NCBI RefSeq assembly: GCF_003606265.1
Contig: NZ_CP023671.1
Location: forward strand, 558,001-622,000
DNA length: 64,000 bases
DNA from: Clostridium septicum
GTDB lineage: Bacteria > Bacillota > Clostridia > Clostridiales > Clostridiaceae
Reading direction: 5' to 3'
The notes beneath the pieces were generated by a model. It saw only the letters and a program-made list of their open reading frames with translations, was not told the origin of the DNA and did not search any database. Positions 26,943 through 35,560 of the stretch are shown here, piece after piece. Positions within the stretch are counted from its first letter, which is position 1; every line of letters starts with the position of its first letter. The translations under genes were made by a program, and so were the position numbers.

Positions 26943-28253
26943 CTATTTATTAAACATAGAAGTAAGATTTAATATACATTCTTCAAAATTTGACTTTTCT
27001 TCTATACCTTGCTTTAAAAATCTATTTATCAGTTCATTATAATCTATAGCTGTATCAATTTTAGGATTACTTCCTCTAACATAAGCACCAAGATTTATTA
27101 AGTCTTCTGAATCTTTATAGGTTGCTAACAAATCTCTAGCTATTGATGCAGCTTCTTTATGATTATTACTAGCTATATTAGACATAAGTCTACTTACACT
27201 ATTTAATATATCTATTGCCGGATAATGGTTTTTATGGGCTAATGCTCTTGATAAAACTATATGTCCATCTAATATACCTCTAACAGCATCTGCTATAGGT
27301 TCGTTAAAATCATCTCCATCTACTAAAACTGTATAAAAAGCAGTTATAGATCCTTTATCAGATGTACCTGGCCTTTCCATAAGTTTTGGTAATTTAGCAA
27401 AAACTGATGGAGTATATCCTTTTTGAGCTGGTGGTTCTCCTATTGCTAGTCCTATTTCTCTTTGAGCCATAGCAAATCTAGTAACAGAATCCATCATTAA
27501 AATAACTTTTTTACCTTGATCTCTAAAGTACTCAGCAATAGCTGTAGCTGTTAATGCTCCCTTTATTCTAATAAGTGCTGGTTTATCAGATGTTGCACAA
27601 ACTACAATAGACTTCTTCATTCCTTCAGGACCTAAATCCTTCTCTATGAATTCTAAAACTTCTCTACCTCTTTCACCTATTAAAGAAATAACATTAACAT
27701 CTGCTTCAGCCTCTCTTGCTATCATTCCTAAAGTAGTACTCTTACCAACTCCCGATCCTGCAAATATCCCTATTCTTTGGCCTTCTCCAACAGTTAAAAA
27801 ACCATCTATAGCTCTAACACCTGTTGGAAGTATATCTTTTATTCTTTTTCTTTTTAAAGGATCTGGGGGATCATTCTCTAAAGAATATCTCTCCCCATTT
27901 AAAATTCCTTCTTCATTTAATGGATTTCCAAGTCCATCTAAAACCTTACCTAAAAGTTCATCTGAACATTTTACACTTAGAGGTATCTTTTCGGGAACTA
28001 CTCTACATCCAGGTCCAATTCCTATAAGTTCCCCTAAGGGCATAAGTAAAACTGCATCTTCTCTAAAACCAACAACTTCACAGCTTATAGGCTTATTCTC
28101 TTGATTATAAATAGTACATAATTCACCTACAAAACTCTTAATTCCTTGTACCTCTATAGTTAATCCTATAACTTGCTTTACTTTTCCCTCACAATAAGTT
28201 GGGTTTATCTCACTTATTCTTTTGTTTAGAATATTAAAATCTATGTCTATCAT
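26943..28253 (-). CDS. fliI: Flagellum-specific ATPase FliI
   Basis: The 436-residue F1-ATPase-beta-like enzyme has Walker A GSGVGKST, Walker B VILMMDSVTRFA and the conserved REIGLAIGEPPAQKGYTPSVF segment. It energises delivery of export substrates in complex with FliH and FliJ. An in-frame GTG four codons upstream (28265) is the alternative start; I prefer the ATG at 28253, which follows GGTGAAAATT. Confidence 0.95.
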   Translation of the reverse strand: MIDIDFNILNKRISEINPTYCEGKVKQVIGLTIEVQGIKSFVGELCTIYNQENKPISCEVVGFREDAVLLMPLGELIGIGPGCRVVPEKIPLSVKCSDELLGKVLDGLGNPLNEEGILNGERYSLENDPPDPLKRKRIKDILPTGVRAIDGFLTVGEGQRIGIFAGSGVGKSTTLGMIAREAEADVNVISLIGERGREVLEFIEKDLGPEGMKKSIVVCATSDKPALIRIKGALTATAIAEYFRDQGKKVILMMDSVTRFAMAQREIGLAIGEPPAQKGYTPSVFAKLPKLMERPGTSDKGSITAFYTVLVDGDDFNEPIADAVRGILDGHIVLSRALAHKNHYPAIDILNSVSRLMSNIASNNHKEAASIARDLLATYKDSEDLINLGAYVRGSNPKIDTAIDYNELINRFLKQGIEEKSNFEECILNLTSMFNK

Positions 28254-28271
28254 AATTTTCACCAACCTATC

Positions 28272-29030
28272 TTATTTAAAAAGGGCTTCTTCTAATTTTT
28301 CTAAAGCGACATCCATTCCAACAACTACTTTTCCAGTATTCTTTTCAATTACAGCATTTCCTATTTCCATAAATGGATCTTCTAACAAAAATATCTCACC
28401 TTTTAATCTATAAGCCTTCTTCCAATAATCTGTTTTTTCCATTATTTTTTCTTTATAAGTAGGATTAAACTTTATTATTATATTTTCTTCTCCTATAGAA
28501 TCCTCTAAAATAGGTTCAATTAATTGTAAAATCCCATCTTCTAATTGAAATTCTTTTCCTGCAATTATTTTTGCCATATCTAATGAAAGTTTTAATATAG
28601 CATCTTTTTTTTCATTCATATAAGTTTTATAATCATCTTTTGCAGTACTTAATACATACTCTGCTAATTTTAAATCTTCTAATACCTTTTCTTTTGTATC
28701 CTGCATTACTGTATCATATCCTGATTTATAGCCATCTTCATATCCATTTTGCTTACCTTGTTCATAACCTTTTTCATAAGCTAATCTTTCTATTTCTATG
28801 GCTTTTTTAGTAGAAGCAATTGTAATTTTTTCAGCTTCTGCTTTAGCATTTTTAATTATGTTAGCGCCAAGATTTTCATATTTTTTTACCATTGCATCTA
28901 TATCAATTATATTTTTTTCAATATGTTCTTTTTGCTCTTTTATTTTTTCATTAACATAATTAGTTTCTATAGGCTTACTACCGCCTGAATGTGCACCGGA
29001 TTTTTTAATAAGATTATAAGATGATTGCAT
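28272..29030 (-). CDS. fliH: Flagellar export apparatus regulator FliH
   Basis: The 252-residue protein has a helical N-terminal half with a glycine-patterned segment (YEKGYEQGKQNGYEDGYKSG, about 86-105), the GxxxG-type repeat typical of FliH, and a C-terminal domain that binds FliI. The ATG at 29030 follows GGGGTGGAGAAG and lies inside the 3' end of fliG (17-base overlap). A GTG three codons further upstream is less likely. Confidence 0.92.
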   Translation of the reverse strand: MQSSYNLIKKSGAHSGGSKPIETNYVNEKIKEQKEHIEKNIIDIDAMVKKYENLGANIIKNAKAEAEKITIASTKKAIEIERLAYEKGYEQGKQNGYEDGYKSGYDTVMQDTKEKVLEDLKLAEYVLSTAKDDYKTYMNEKKDAILKLSLDMAKIIAGKEFQLEDGILQLIEPILEDSIGEENIIIKFNPTYKEKIMEKTDYWKKAYRLKGEIFLLEDPFMEIGNAVIEKNTGKVVVGMDVALEKLEEALFK

Positions 29031-30030
29031 CTTCTCCACCCCTTGAAATTACTATTTCTTGAGCATCGTCTAACCTTCTTATTATAGAAACAACTTTTTG
29101 TTGAGCCTTTTCTACATCCATTAATCTTACTGGTCCTAAGTATTCCATATCTTCCTTTAATGAAGCAGCAGCTCTCTTTGATTGGTTTCTATAAATAGCA
29201 TTAGAAACTTCATCAGAACATCCTTTAAGTGCAAGAGAAAGATCTTTAATGTCAACTTCTCTAAGAACTCTTTGAATTGATACATCATCAAGAGTAATAA
29301 TATCTTCAAATACAAACATTGAACTCTTAACTCTATCTGCTAAATCAGCATCTTCTCGTTCTAATGACTCTGTTATATTCTTTTCTGTAGTTCTATCAAC
29401 TTGGTTTAGTATTCCAACTAATGTATCTACTCCACCAAGTGAAGTCATTTCACTTCTTACTACCATACTTAATTTATTTTCTAGTACTTTTTCTATCTCT
29501 CTTATTACCATTGGAGATGTATCACTCATTGTAGCTATTCTATAAGCAACTTCACTTTGAGTATCTTCTGGCAATTCAGCCATTACTTGTGCTGCCTTAT
29601 CTAGTTGAAGATAGCATAATATTAAAGCTATTGTCTGAGGATGTTCATAACTTATAACATTTAAAAGTTGATGTGCATCTGCTTTTCTAGCAATAGAAAA
29701 TGGTCTATATTGTTGTGTAGCTTCTGTTACTTTACTTAAGATATCTGAAGCTCTTTGAGGACCTAAAGCTTTTGATAAAAGGGTTCTTGCATACTCTATT
29801 CCCCCTTCTATAATATAATCTCTAGCTCTATTCATTTCTAAAAATTCATCTAGAATTTCCTGTCTTTCCTCTACAGAAACTGTTGATATATTAGCAATTT
29901 CATATGTTATTTTTTGAATCTCATGATCTGGAAGCTTTTTAAATATAGGTGATGATACTTCTGGTCCAAGAGTTATAAATAATATTGCTGCTTTCTGTAA
30001 TCCTGATAATTTATTCTTTTCTCTTGCCAT
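29014..30030 (-). CDS. fliG: Flagellar motor switch protein FliG
   Basis: The 338-residue rotor protein has N, middle and C domains. The middle domain carries the EHPQTIALIL motif that binds FliM. The C domain (about 230-330) has the charged torque helix region DIITLDDVSIQRVLREVDIK. It couples stator action to rotation. The ATG at 30030 follows AGAGGTGATAAT; the GTG five codons earlier overlaps the fliF stop. Length matches the usual FliG. Confidence 0.96.
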   Translation of the reverse strand: MAREKNKLSGLQKAAILFITLGPEVSSPIFKKLPDHEIQKITYEIANISTVSVEERQEILDEFLEMNRARDYIIEGGIEYARTLLSKALGPQRASDILSKVTEATQQYRPFSIARKADAHQLLNVISYEHPQTIALILCYLQLDKAAQVMAELPEDTQSEVAYRIATMSDTSPMVIREIEKVLENKLSMVVRSEMTSLGGVDTLVGILNQVDRTTEKNITESLEREDADLADRVKSSMFVFEDIITLDDVSIQRVLREVDIKDLSLALKGCSDEVSNAIYRNQSKRAAASLKEDMEYLGPVRLMDVEKAQQKVVSIIRRLDDAQEIVISRGGEDAIIL

Positions 30031-30034
30031 ATTA

Positions 30035-31603
30035 TCACCTCTCACTTTCAGCTAACCAAGATTTTACTATATCTAATACTTGATCAGGTTTTTCGGTTGC
30101 ATACCTTTTAATTTCATCTTCTTTATGAATATTAGCATTATTTGTACCAAAATCTATAGGTTTTAAGAATTCATTATCCTCTAAAGTATCATCGTCTATA
30201 ACTAAATCTAATAAAGCTTCTTCTTCTGCTTTTGCATCAGCATTACGTTTCTTTCTTCTAAGAACTAATACAATAATAAGAATAATTAATAATATAATTA
30301 ACGCTAAAATAATTCCACCTATTGTTAATACTTTATTGTTACTATCGGAGAATATTCCTTTTGCAGCCTCTATCTCCTTCTCTGCATCAGCCTTAGCCAC
30401 TGCATCAAAAGTCATTCCAACTACAGATATTTTATCTCCTCTTTCTTGATTAAACCCAATAGCCGTACTAACTGAATCTTCCATTGCTTTTTGTACTTCT
30501 GCTGGAAGATTTCCATCTACAAATACTGAAGCTGTTAATCTTTTAACTTCTCCTGGTGCACTTATAATAGTATTTTCAGTTTTTCCAACTTCGTAATTAG
30601 TCTTTTGTTGTTCTTTTGTAGATATATTACTATTTTTATTATCATCAATAGTATTACCCATATTGTTATCAACTGGACTCTCACTATTTGCTCCAGAGTT
30701 ATCTCTACTGTTTTCCTTTGAAGTTTCTTGACTAATTATAACTTTATTTGGATCTATTATAGTTTCTGTTTTCTTTTTAGAATCAAAATCTAAATCTACT
30801 TTAACTTTAGATCTAACTTTATTTTTACCTATAACTGGTTCTAATAAGTTAACTATAGACTTTTCAAGTTCTTCTTCATACTTTCTTTCTAATCCATATT
30901 GCTTTTCTACGCTTTCTGCATTAGCAACATCTACATCAGTATCGTTTAAATCCTTTGTTAAAAGATTCATTTTATCGTCTATTACTTCGATATTTTCTTT
31001 TGGAATATTCTCTGTACTACCAGATACTAAAGCCACAATAGATTTAACTTGCTCTTGTTTAAGATTATTTCCAGGTACTAATTTAAGATATACCGCAGCT
31101 TTTCCTGGATCTTTATTTTCTACAAAAACTGAGTCTTTAGCCGGTGTTATATGTACTCTTACATTTTCAACCTGTGGAAAACTTTTTATTGTTTTTTCTA
31201 ATTCACCTTGTTGAATTCTTAACTTCTTAAGTTTAAATTCATCATCAGTCATACCAAATGAACTACTATTATCCATAAGTTCATAGCCTTTACTTCCACT
31301 TGATAATTCTGGTGCCATTTCTAGACGCAACTCATCCACTTGTTCCTTAGGAACTTTAATTGTGTCCCCTTCTATTTTCATATCAACTTTTTGCTCTTTT
31401 AACTTACTAGTTACAAGCTGAGCATCATTTGGGTCTAGATTAGAAAATAAAACTTTATATTTATTGCTTGAAGAATAAAAGAACATAGAAATTATTGCAA
31501 TAAAAAATGTTATTATTGCAACAATAATACAAATCCTTATGCCCTTGCCTAAGGATTTAAACTTGTCCAATATACTCTTAAAGCGCTCTTTAAGCTTATC
31601 CAT
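30035..31603 (-). CDS. fliF: Flagellar MS-ring protein FliF
   Basis: The 522-residue protein has a first membrane segment at about 24-43, a YscJ/FliF periplasmic-type domain (about 44-220), a second ring-building domain, an asparagine/serine-rich linker (about 290-330), a second membrane segment at about 425-450, and a C-terminal cytoplasmic tail that binds FliG (last 40 residues, DEIKRYATEKPDQVLDIVKS). It is the base on which the motor assembles. Confidence 0.96.
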   Translation of the reverse strand: MDKLKERFKSILDKFKSLGKGIRICIIVAIITFFIAIISMFFYSSSNKYKVLFSNLDPNDAQLVTSKLKEQKVDMKIEGDTIKVPKEQVDELRLEMAPELSSGSKGYELMDNSSSFGMTDDEFKLKKLRIQQGELEKTIKSFPQVENVRVHITPAKDSVFVENKDPGKAAVYLKLVPGNNLKQEQVKSIVALVSGSTENIPKENIEVIDDKMNLLTKDLNDTDVDVANAESVEKQYGLERKYEEELEKSIVNLLEPVIGKNKVRSKVKVDLDFDSKKKTETIIDPNKVIISQETSKENSRDNSGANSESPVDNNMGNTIDDNKNSNISTKEQQKTNYEVGKTENTIISAPGEVKRLTASVFVDGNLPAEVQKAMEDSVSTAIGFNQERGDKISVVGMTFDAVAKADAEKEIEAAKGIFSDSNNKVLTIGGIILALIILLIILIIVLVLRRKKRNADAKAEEEALLDLVIDDDTLEDNEFLKPIDFGTNNANIHKEDEIKRYATEKPDQVLDIVKSWLAESER

Positions 31604-31622
31604 AATTATACTCCTATCTTGT

Positions 31623-31913
31623 CTATAACTGTGTTCTTGTCAATTCTTGAATTGCCTCTACAAATTTATTTCTAACTTGTACTGCAAGTTGGAGTGACAT
31701 TTTTGCTTCTTCTGTAGCTAACATCATTTTATGAACATCAATATCTCCTGATTCAAATTCTTCTGTAAGTTTGTCTGAAATAACTTGCTTTTCATTAAGT
31801 TTATCTAAACCTTCTTTTAGAAAAGATTTAAAACTGTTAACTTTTTCTTCTCCGTCTTTTGCTGAATTAATTTCTAAGTTACTGTTAGCTGGTATAAAAC
31901 TATTAACTCTCAT
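31623..31913 (-). CDS. fliE: Flagellar hook-basal body adaptor FliE
   Basis: The 96-residue protein joins the MS ring to the rod. The C-terminal helix carries the FliE signature KMMLATEEAKMSLQLAVQVRNKFVEAIQELTR. AGGAGAAAGAAT precedes the ATG. The order flgB-flgC-fliE-fliF is universal in this group. Confidence 0.95.
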   Translation of the reverse strand: MRVNSFIPANSNLEINSAKDGEEKVNSFKSFLKEGLDKLNEKQVISDKLTEEFESGDIDVHKMMLATEEAKMSLQLAVQVRNKFVEAIQELTRTQL

Positions 31914-31948
31914 ATTCTTTCTCCTATTTGTTTCTATATAAAAATAAT

Positions 31949-32353
31949 TTATTTTCCTATTTCTAATGTCTTAGTAAACATATTCTTAGTTGCATTTAAA
32001 GTATCAACATTAGCTTCATAAGCCCTAGATGATGCAATCATATCTGCCATTTCATTAAGAATATTTACATTTGGCATAGTTACATATCCGTCATTATCTG
32101 CATCTGGATGGCTAGGATTATAAACTTTTCTTAATGGTGACTTATCCTCAACTACTCCAACCGCTTTTACTCCATTAAGTCCCATAGCATTATCTAGATT
32201 TTCTTGAAATACAGCTATTTTTCTTACATATGGTTTACCATCTTTCCCTCTAGTTGTATTTACATTAGTTGAATTTGATGTTATAGTATCCATTCTAAGC
32301 CTCTCTGCTGAAAGACCACTTGCACTAATTCTCATAGTATTAAATAAACTCAT
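31949..32353 (-). CDS. flgC: Flagellar proximal rod protein FlgC
   Basis: The 134-residue rod protein has the N-terminal motif [20 protein letters not shown] and the C-terminal helix [20 protein letters not shown]. The [14 protein letters not shown] segment is typical of FlgC. It follows flgB by two bases. Confidence 0.96.
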   Translation of the reverse strand: MSLFNTMRISASGLSAERLRMDTITSNSTNVNTTRGKDGKPYVRKIAVFQENLDNAMGLNGVKAVGVVEDKSPLRKVYNPSHPDADNDGYVTMPNVNILNEMADMIASSRAYEANVDTLNATKNMFTKTLEIGK

Positions 32354-32355
32354 TT

Positions 32356-32751
32356 TTATCTAACTCCTCCTGAAATAACCGTTTTAGTCATGTTCATTTT
32401 TGAATTGGCTTGAGTAATTAAAGCATTATACATAAGAGTATTTGCTGCTTGATTTACTTTTTCCAAATCTAAGTCAACATTATTTCCATCCATTCTCATG
32501 CTTGTGCTTTTATCTCTTTTTACAGAAATATCACCATTTTGTAACTCTCCACCAATGTGCTTAACATTAGTCTTCTTTAAATTAAATCCTTCTGATTGTT
32601 TTTCTAGGTTTTCTTTAAAATCAACACTAAATTTCTTATATCCTTTAGTGTTAATATTAGCTAAATTATTAGATATAACCTTTCCTTTTAAAGTTGCTAC
32701 ATCTAATCCCCTTTTTATAAAACTAAATGTACTGTCATTAGTAAAATTCAT
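32356..32751 (-). CDS. flgB: Flagellar proximal rod protein FlgB
   Basis: The 131-residue rod protein, first gene of the 29-gene early operon. It has the [20 protein letters not shown] rod motif and a short C-terminal D0 helix. AAGGGGTGAATTAA precedes the ATG, and a sigma-A-like promoter is at 32822-32850. I looked for a c-di-GMP riboswitch, known upstream of flgB in C. difficile, and saw none. Confidence 0.95.
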   Translation of the reverse strand: MNFTNDSTFSFIKRGLDVATLKGKVISNNLANINTKGYKKFSVDFKENLEKQSEGFNLKKTNVKHIGGELQNGDISVKRDKSTSMRMDGNNVDLDLEKVNQAANTLMYNALITQANSKMNMTKTVISGGVR

Positions 32752-32821
32752 TTAATTCACCCCTTACTTTTTTTACATTTTCCAATTAATTATTTGCTTA
32801 TTTTTTGTCTAATATAAGTAT

Positions 32822-32850
32822 ATTATAGTAAAATTTTCTGACTTTTTCTA
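32822..32850 (-). promoter_or_regulatory. Putative sigma-A promoter of the flgB (early flagellar) operon
   Basis: TAGAAA, 17 bases, TATAAT on the minus strand, with the expected transcript start about 65 bases before flgB. The -10 is perfect and the -35 matches four of six. No CGATA sigma-28 -10 element is visible here, as expected for an early operon. Confidence 0.4.
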
Positions 32851-33188
32851 GTATATTTTTAAAATTATTTTATTTTTTATTAAATACTAATTATTTGTAT
32901 ATGTTTTTTAGTATATTTGCTCATTATATCCAATTTTAAAACAATATTTTTAATAATCTTTTTATATAATTAACTTTTTTCTGAATGCCTATTATATATA
33001 AAATTACCATTTCAGAAATTAGTAAGTGAATATTAGAAAAATTGAAAAACTATAAAATAATAGTTGATAAAATTGGCGTACTTTAAATAACTATTTAATA
33101 TTTATATAATTTAAATAACTTAACATTATAAAGATTTTTATTAATATGTATTCATATAAATCATAATTTTATAACTATGTAGAAAACT
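32851..33188. other. AT-rich intergenic region without visible genes
   Basis: About 340 bases of extremely AT-rich sequence between the flgB promoter and the terminator of the divergent flagellin. I see no open frame with a ribosome site, no GC-rich structured RNA and no repeat. It may hold operators for the master control of motility, but no dyad stands out by eye. Confidence 0.5.
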
Positions 33189-33239
33189 CAAAAAAGACTG
33201 TACACTAATCGAATAAAAATATTCAATATCATACAGTCC
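33189..33239 (-). terminator. Terminator after the divergent flagellin gene
   Basis: GACTGTA pairs with TACAGTC, enclosing an inner GAATA/TATTC stem, and in the minus-strand direction is followed by a run of six T. It lies 12 bases after the gene stop. Confidence 0.75.
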
Positions 33240-33250
33240 TGTGTTTATTT

Positions 33251-34111
33251 CTATTTAATTCTTTCTAATATCCTTAAAACATCTTGAGGAAAATTATTAC
33301 TTTGATTTAATATAGATAAAGCACTATTATGTAATACTGATGTTCTTGAATATTCCACCATTTCTAATGCAATATCCGCATCTCTAACTTTACTTTCTGA
33401 CTTTTGTAAAGTAGATGATGTAGATATTAAGTTTTCATAAGATGTTTCCATTCTACTTTGTATAGCACCATATTTACTTCTTACATCATTTACGATAGAA
33501 ATAGCTGAGTCTATAGCAGAAATATTTTTATTTACCTTATCTCTATCTGTTACATCTATATTTTTTACATTATTTCCATCTTTATCTTTTAAAATATTAG
33601 TAGATATATTGAATAATGGTACTTGTAGTTCTTCTCCTGAATTAGCTCCTACCATATGAGTCTTATATCCTGGGTAATTATTATTATCTACATTTTCATT
33701 GTGCAAAAGATTAACTCCATTAAAATCTGAAGTATTTGCAGTAAAGTCTATATTTTCTTTAATTTGAACTATTTCAGCTTGTATAGTTTGTAAATCAGCA
33801 TCACTATTAGTTCCATTACTACCCTGTATTACAAGCTCTTTCATTCTAAGTAACATTTCAGTTATACTTGAAAGAGATCCTTCAACTGACTGCATCATTG
33901 AAGAGCCATCTTGTAGATTCTTTTCTGCTGATTGAATACCTCTAATTTGCATTCTAAGGCCTTCACTCATTCCAAGCTTGTTAGGATCATCCTTAGCTTT
34001 ATTAATTTTATTTCCAGTGCTTATTTTTTCTAAAGACGCTGATTGTAACTTTAAATTTCTTTTATAGTTTTTATATATATTTAAAGATGCTATATTTTGA
34101 TTTAATCTCAT
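33251..34111 (-). CDS. Divergent flagellin (fifth flagellin gene)
   Basis: A 286-residue flagellin with recognisable D0/D1 ends: N-terminal SLEKISTGNKINKAKDDPNKLGMSEG and C-terminal ESKVRDADIALEMVEYSRTS with ALSILNQSNNFPQDVLRILE. It differs clearly from the four tandem flagellins (for example IYKNYKRN in place of AHRNMASN, and KLGMSEG in place of AGLSISEK) and has a shorter middle region. It has its own sigma-28 promoter (34146-34172) and terminator. Its leader lacks the CsrA-type AGAC-AAGGAA-GTCT hairpin of the other flagellins. It could be a minor filament component, a cap-proximal or hook-proximal flagellin, or a mostly silent gene. Confidence 0.88.
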   Translation of the reverse strand: MRLNQNIASLNIYKNYKRNLKLQSASLEKISTGNKINKAKDDPNKLGMSEGLRMQIRGIQSAEKNLQDGSSMMQSVEGSLSSITEMLLRMKELVIQGSNGTNSDADLQTIQAEIVQIKENIDFTANTSDFNGVNLLHNENVDNNNYPGYKTHMVGANSGEELQVPLFNISTNILKDKDGNNVKNIDVTDRDKVNKNISAIDSAISIVNDVRSKYGAIQSRMETSYENLISTSSTLQKSESKVRDADIALEMVEYSRTSVLHNSALSILNQSNNFPQDVLRILERIK

Positions 34112-34145
34112 CTTCCTACTCCTTTCATCTTTATTTCTTGTTTTA

Positions 34146-34172
34146 TTATCGAATGCTTATTATTAAACCTTA
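34146..34172 (-). promoter_or_regulatory. Sigma-28 promoter of the divergent flagellin
   Basis: TAAG, 15 bases, TTCGATAA on the minus strand. The -35 matches three of four and the -10 keeps the CGATAA core. It lies 35 bases before the start codon. Confidence 0.7.
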
Positions 34173-34191
34173 GTAATTGCTGTTAATTTAA

Positions 34192-35403
34192 CTATTCTCT
34201 AATTAAAATACTCATATAATTTAATTCATCATATCCTTTTTGTTTTAAACCTGCTATTAAATTATCTATAAAAACTGGATTATGTTCAATTACTCTAGAA
34301 TAAGAGTAAAATACTTTTATTATATCATTATTATTAAAACTTTCTTTTTTAGTTGCTAACTGCCCCATTAATAAAAATCTGGCTATAGAATATTGGATAA
34401 TGACCTTAACAAATCTATTATAAAAACTTTTTTCAGCATAAAAAAGTATAAACTCTCTATATATTGTGTTAACTAAATAATTTTCTAATATATGACTATT
34501 ATCAACTAAGAATTTTTTATAAATTCCGTTTTCTATATTTGTATAATTTTCTATAATTTTTTCTTCAGACTTTTCTTCTCCAAAACCTAGTGCACTATCT
34601 AAATCATTACATACTTCTATAAAAACATCGTTATTTACTACAAAATTAATTCTACTTCTTACAAATTGTGTTAATAAATTTAACTTTTTATCATTATTTA
34701 TCTTAATATTATTTAAAGAATTTAATATATCTTCATTACTAGTCATAAATCTATATTTTTCAATTTCATCTATAAATTTATTGACATCAGATAAATTCTC
34801 ATCAACCTCCTTACAGAATAATCCTAATAATACAATTCTTTTCCATAATTCTATATCTCTCATTTGAATTATTTCTATAGAAAATTTTCTTACTTCCCAT
34901 AATAAGTTAGCACAATATTCATCTAAGTTAACATATCCCATTTCTATTTCTTCTTTTTTACTAATATAATCCTCTTCAAGAATAAATGAAAATTTTTCTT
35001 TACCTAATAATGCCTTTTTTGCTACCTCTGGACAAGATATACTTAAATTATACTCATAGATATCTCCCACTTTAACATTTTGTCTTGGGTACACTTTACA
35101 TGTATGTGAAAGCATATCTTCTCCCAATTCCGCATGTATTCTACATAATCCTTGCTCATTTAATAAAGAACATCTTTTCTCATTATTTAATTTAACTAAT
35201 GCATAATCCCAAGTAGATTCATGTTCTTTATTTATTTTTATATTCTGCTTAATATCTTTTTTTATATCACCTTTTAAATTCATATATTTCTTATAAGTTT
35301 TTTTATCAATAAAAATATTCCAATTTTCACAACAAATAATCTCACATTTATCTGCTACACATTTAAAATCATTGTAAAAACTTGGTTTAAGTTGTTTTTT
35401 CAT
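34192..35403 (-). CDS. fliB: Flagellin lysine-N-methylase FliB
   Basis: The 403-residue protein matches the FliB family, which methylates the epsilon-amino group of surface lysines of flagellin. It has the N-terminal cysteine cluster C15, C20, C24, C25 (FKCVADKCEIICCENW), further cysteines in RCSLLNEQGLCRIHAE, LSHTCKVYPR and SISCPEVAKK, which together resemble a metal- or Fe-S-binding YkgJ-type module, and a helical C-terminal half. It lies directly after the four flagellin genes and carries its own strong sigma-28 promoter, so it is made with its substrates. The middle regions of those flagellins are rich in lysine. Confidence 0.88.
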   Translation of the reverse strand: MKKQLKPSFYNDFKCVADKCEIICCENWNIFIDKKTYKKYMNLKGDIKKDIKQNIKINKEHESTWDYALVKLNNEKRCSLLNEQGLCRIHAELGEDMLSHTCKVYPRQNVKVGDIYEYNLSISCPEVAKKALLGKEKFSFILEEDYISKKEEIEMGYVNLDEYCANLLWEVRKFSIEIIQMRDIELWKRIVLLGLFCKEVDENLSDVNKFIDEIEKYRFMTSNEDILNSLNNIKINNDKKLNLLTQFVRSRINFVVNNDVFIEVCNDLDSALGFGEEKSEEKIIENYTNIENGIYKKFLVDNSHILENYLVNTIYREFILFYAEKSFYNRFVKVIIQYSIARFLLMGQLATKKESFNNNDIIKVFYSYSRVIEHNPVFIDNLIAGLKQKGYDELNYMSILIRE

Positions 35404-35426
35404 AATTAGACTACTCCTTAAATTAT

Positions 35427-35453
35427 ATATCGTATAAAATTACTTAAATTTTA
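35427..35453 (-). promoter_or_regulatory. Sigma-28 promoter of fliB
   Basis: TAAA, exactly 15 bases, TACGATAT on the minus strand, 23 bases before the start codon. Only the first two -10 positions differ from GCCGATAT. Confidence 0.8.
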
Positions 35454-35458
35454 TATTT

Positions 35459-35491
35459 AAAAAAATAACCAGAATATAATCTGGTTATTTT
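35459..35491 (-). terminator. Terminator after the flagellin array
   Basis: AAAATAACCAGA and TCTGGTTATTTT form a 12-bp stem with a six-base loop, followed on the minus strand by a T tract. Unlike the hairpins between the flagellins it has a clear U run. Confidence 0.85.
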
Positions 35492-35560
35492 CTAGAACAA
35501 AATTATTCTTTTAAAATTAAAATGTTTAAATTTATTATTAAATAAAATTTAATTTAATAA

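Noticed and set aside
32752..33188. c-di-GMP riboswitch upstream of flgB, as in C. difficile
   Set aside because: The region is almost pure A/T on both strands and contains none of the conserved GEMM-type sequence blocks.
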